NCBI GenBank assembly: GCA_024404655.1
Contig: JAKSPR010000154.1
Span: forward strand, 1 to 6,910
Direction of reading: 5' to 3'
Source: Clostridia bacterium
Lineage (GTDB): Bacteria; Bacillota; Clostridia; Oscillospirales; CAG-272
Length of the DNA stretch: 6,910 nucleotides
Position 1 is the stretch's first letter. Each line of letters starts with the position of its first letter. The notes beneath the pieces were generated by a model that saw nothing but the letters and a program-made list of their open reading frames with translations, was not told where the DNA came from and ran no database searches. Positions 6,617 through 6,910 of this stretch are shown here, piece by piece. The position numbers and the translations under genes are program-made.

Positions 6617-6910
6617 ATGGAAAACAGCATCCGTTCCATCATGGAATACCTTTGTTCCACCCTGTCTTTTGACAAAATCACCTTTTCCAAGTTCCGTGAC
6701 AAGTCCTCCGGCACCATCCGGGCTGTCGCAGCGGCGCTTGTTCTCCGCAAAACGCCCTACATCCAGATCGAGACCTTCCATGAGGACGGCAAAGTCCTCC
6801 ACCGCAATCTTCCCGCTGCGGAAGCGGCGGAGGTTCTGACGGAATATGCCGAGCGGTTCTGCCGTCAGACGAATGTCCACACATCCCACGGCGACTGCGA
6901 AATCCGCTTC
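6617..6910 (+). CDS. Possible class I SAM-dependent methyltransferase, N-terminal domain (3' truncated)
   Basis: The first 98 codons of a gene that runs off the window. ATG 6617 is set by GAAAGGAG at 6603-6610, 6 bases upstream, and lies 49 bases after the lipoprotein stop, so cotranscription is possible. The visible protein has no signal peptide or membrane segment. Its pattern resembles, from memory, the N-terminal domain that precedes the Rossmann domain in a group of clostridial class I SAM-dependent methyltransferases: a KITFSKFRDK opening at about 20-29, then paired strands with YIQIETF and KVLHRNLPAAEAAE, then VHTSHGDCEIRF. The catalytic domain with its glycine-rich SAM loop would lie beyond the window, so the activity cannot be confirmed here. 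If the resemblance is wrong, this is simply a cytoplasmic protein of unknown function. Confidence 0.5.
   Translation, partial: MENSIRSIMEYLCSTLSFDKITFSKFRDKSSGTIRAVAAALVLRKTPYIQIETFHEDGKVLHRNLPAAEAAEVLTEYAERFCRQTNVHTSHGDCEIRF

Overview
The window looks like an ordinary stretch of chromosome from an anaerobic Firmicute of the class Clostridia, probably near the Oscillospiraceae/Ruminococcaceae. This is inferred from four things: strong AAAGGAG-type ribosome binding sites, a bacterial sigma-A type promoter, an archaeal/eukaryotic-type prolyl-tRNA synthetase without the bacterial editing insertion, and a CUT1-like lipoprotein binding protein with an acidic tether. Every gene I can support reads on the + strand, and coding density is high.

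Layout. Bases 2-265 are the 3' end of thiI (tRNA 4-thiouridine / thiazole sulfur transfer). A 60-base gap holding a 17-base palindrome leads to a SEDS-family RodA/FtsW peptidoglycan polymerase (326-1519). holA, the DNA polymerase III delta clamp-loader subunit, follows after 20 bases with a GTG start at 1540 and is likely cotranscribed. A 68-base gap with no ribosome binding site, but with a possible promoter wrapped around a dyad, precedes a HAD-family hydrolase (2691-3359). A T-rich gap with a perfect-consensus promoter (TTGACA, 17 bases, TATAAT) drives proS (3512-4948), which ends at a good intrinsic terminator (4969-4997 plus a U-rich tail). Next is a secreted lipoprotein of the extracellular solute-binding family (5047-6567). 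The last gene is cut by the window end (6617-6910) and resembles the N-terminal domain found on some clostridial class I SAM-dependent methyltransferases.

The genes do not form one pathway. They are mostly housekeeping (tRNA modification, cell wall elongation or division, replication, translation), plus one sugar-uptake type lipoprotein that has no transport permeases within the window. I found no mobile element, CRISPR array, phage gene, toxin-antitoxin pair, tRNA or rRNA, and no convincing new defence or mobile system. The items most worth a second look are the promoter/dyad arrangement that may give the HAD gene a near-leaderless mRNA, the HAD motif I variant, and the unexpected sequence at the very start of the thiI fragment.
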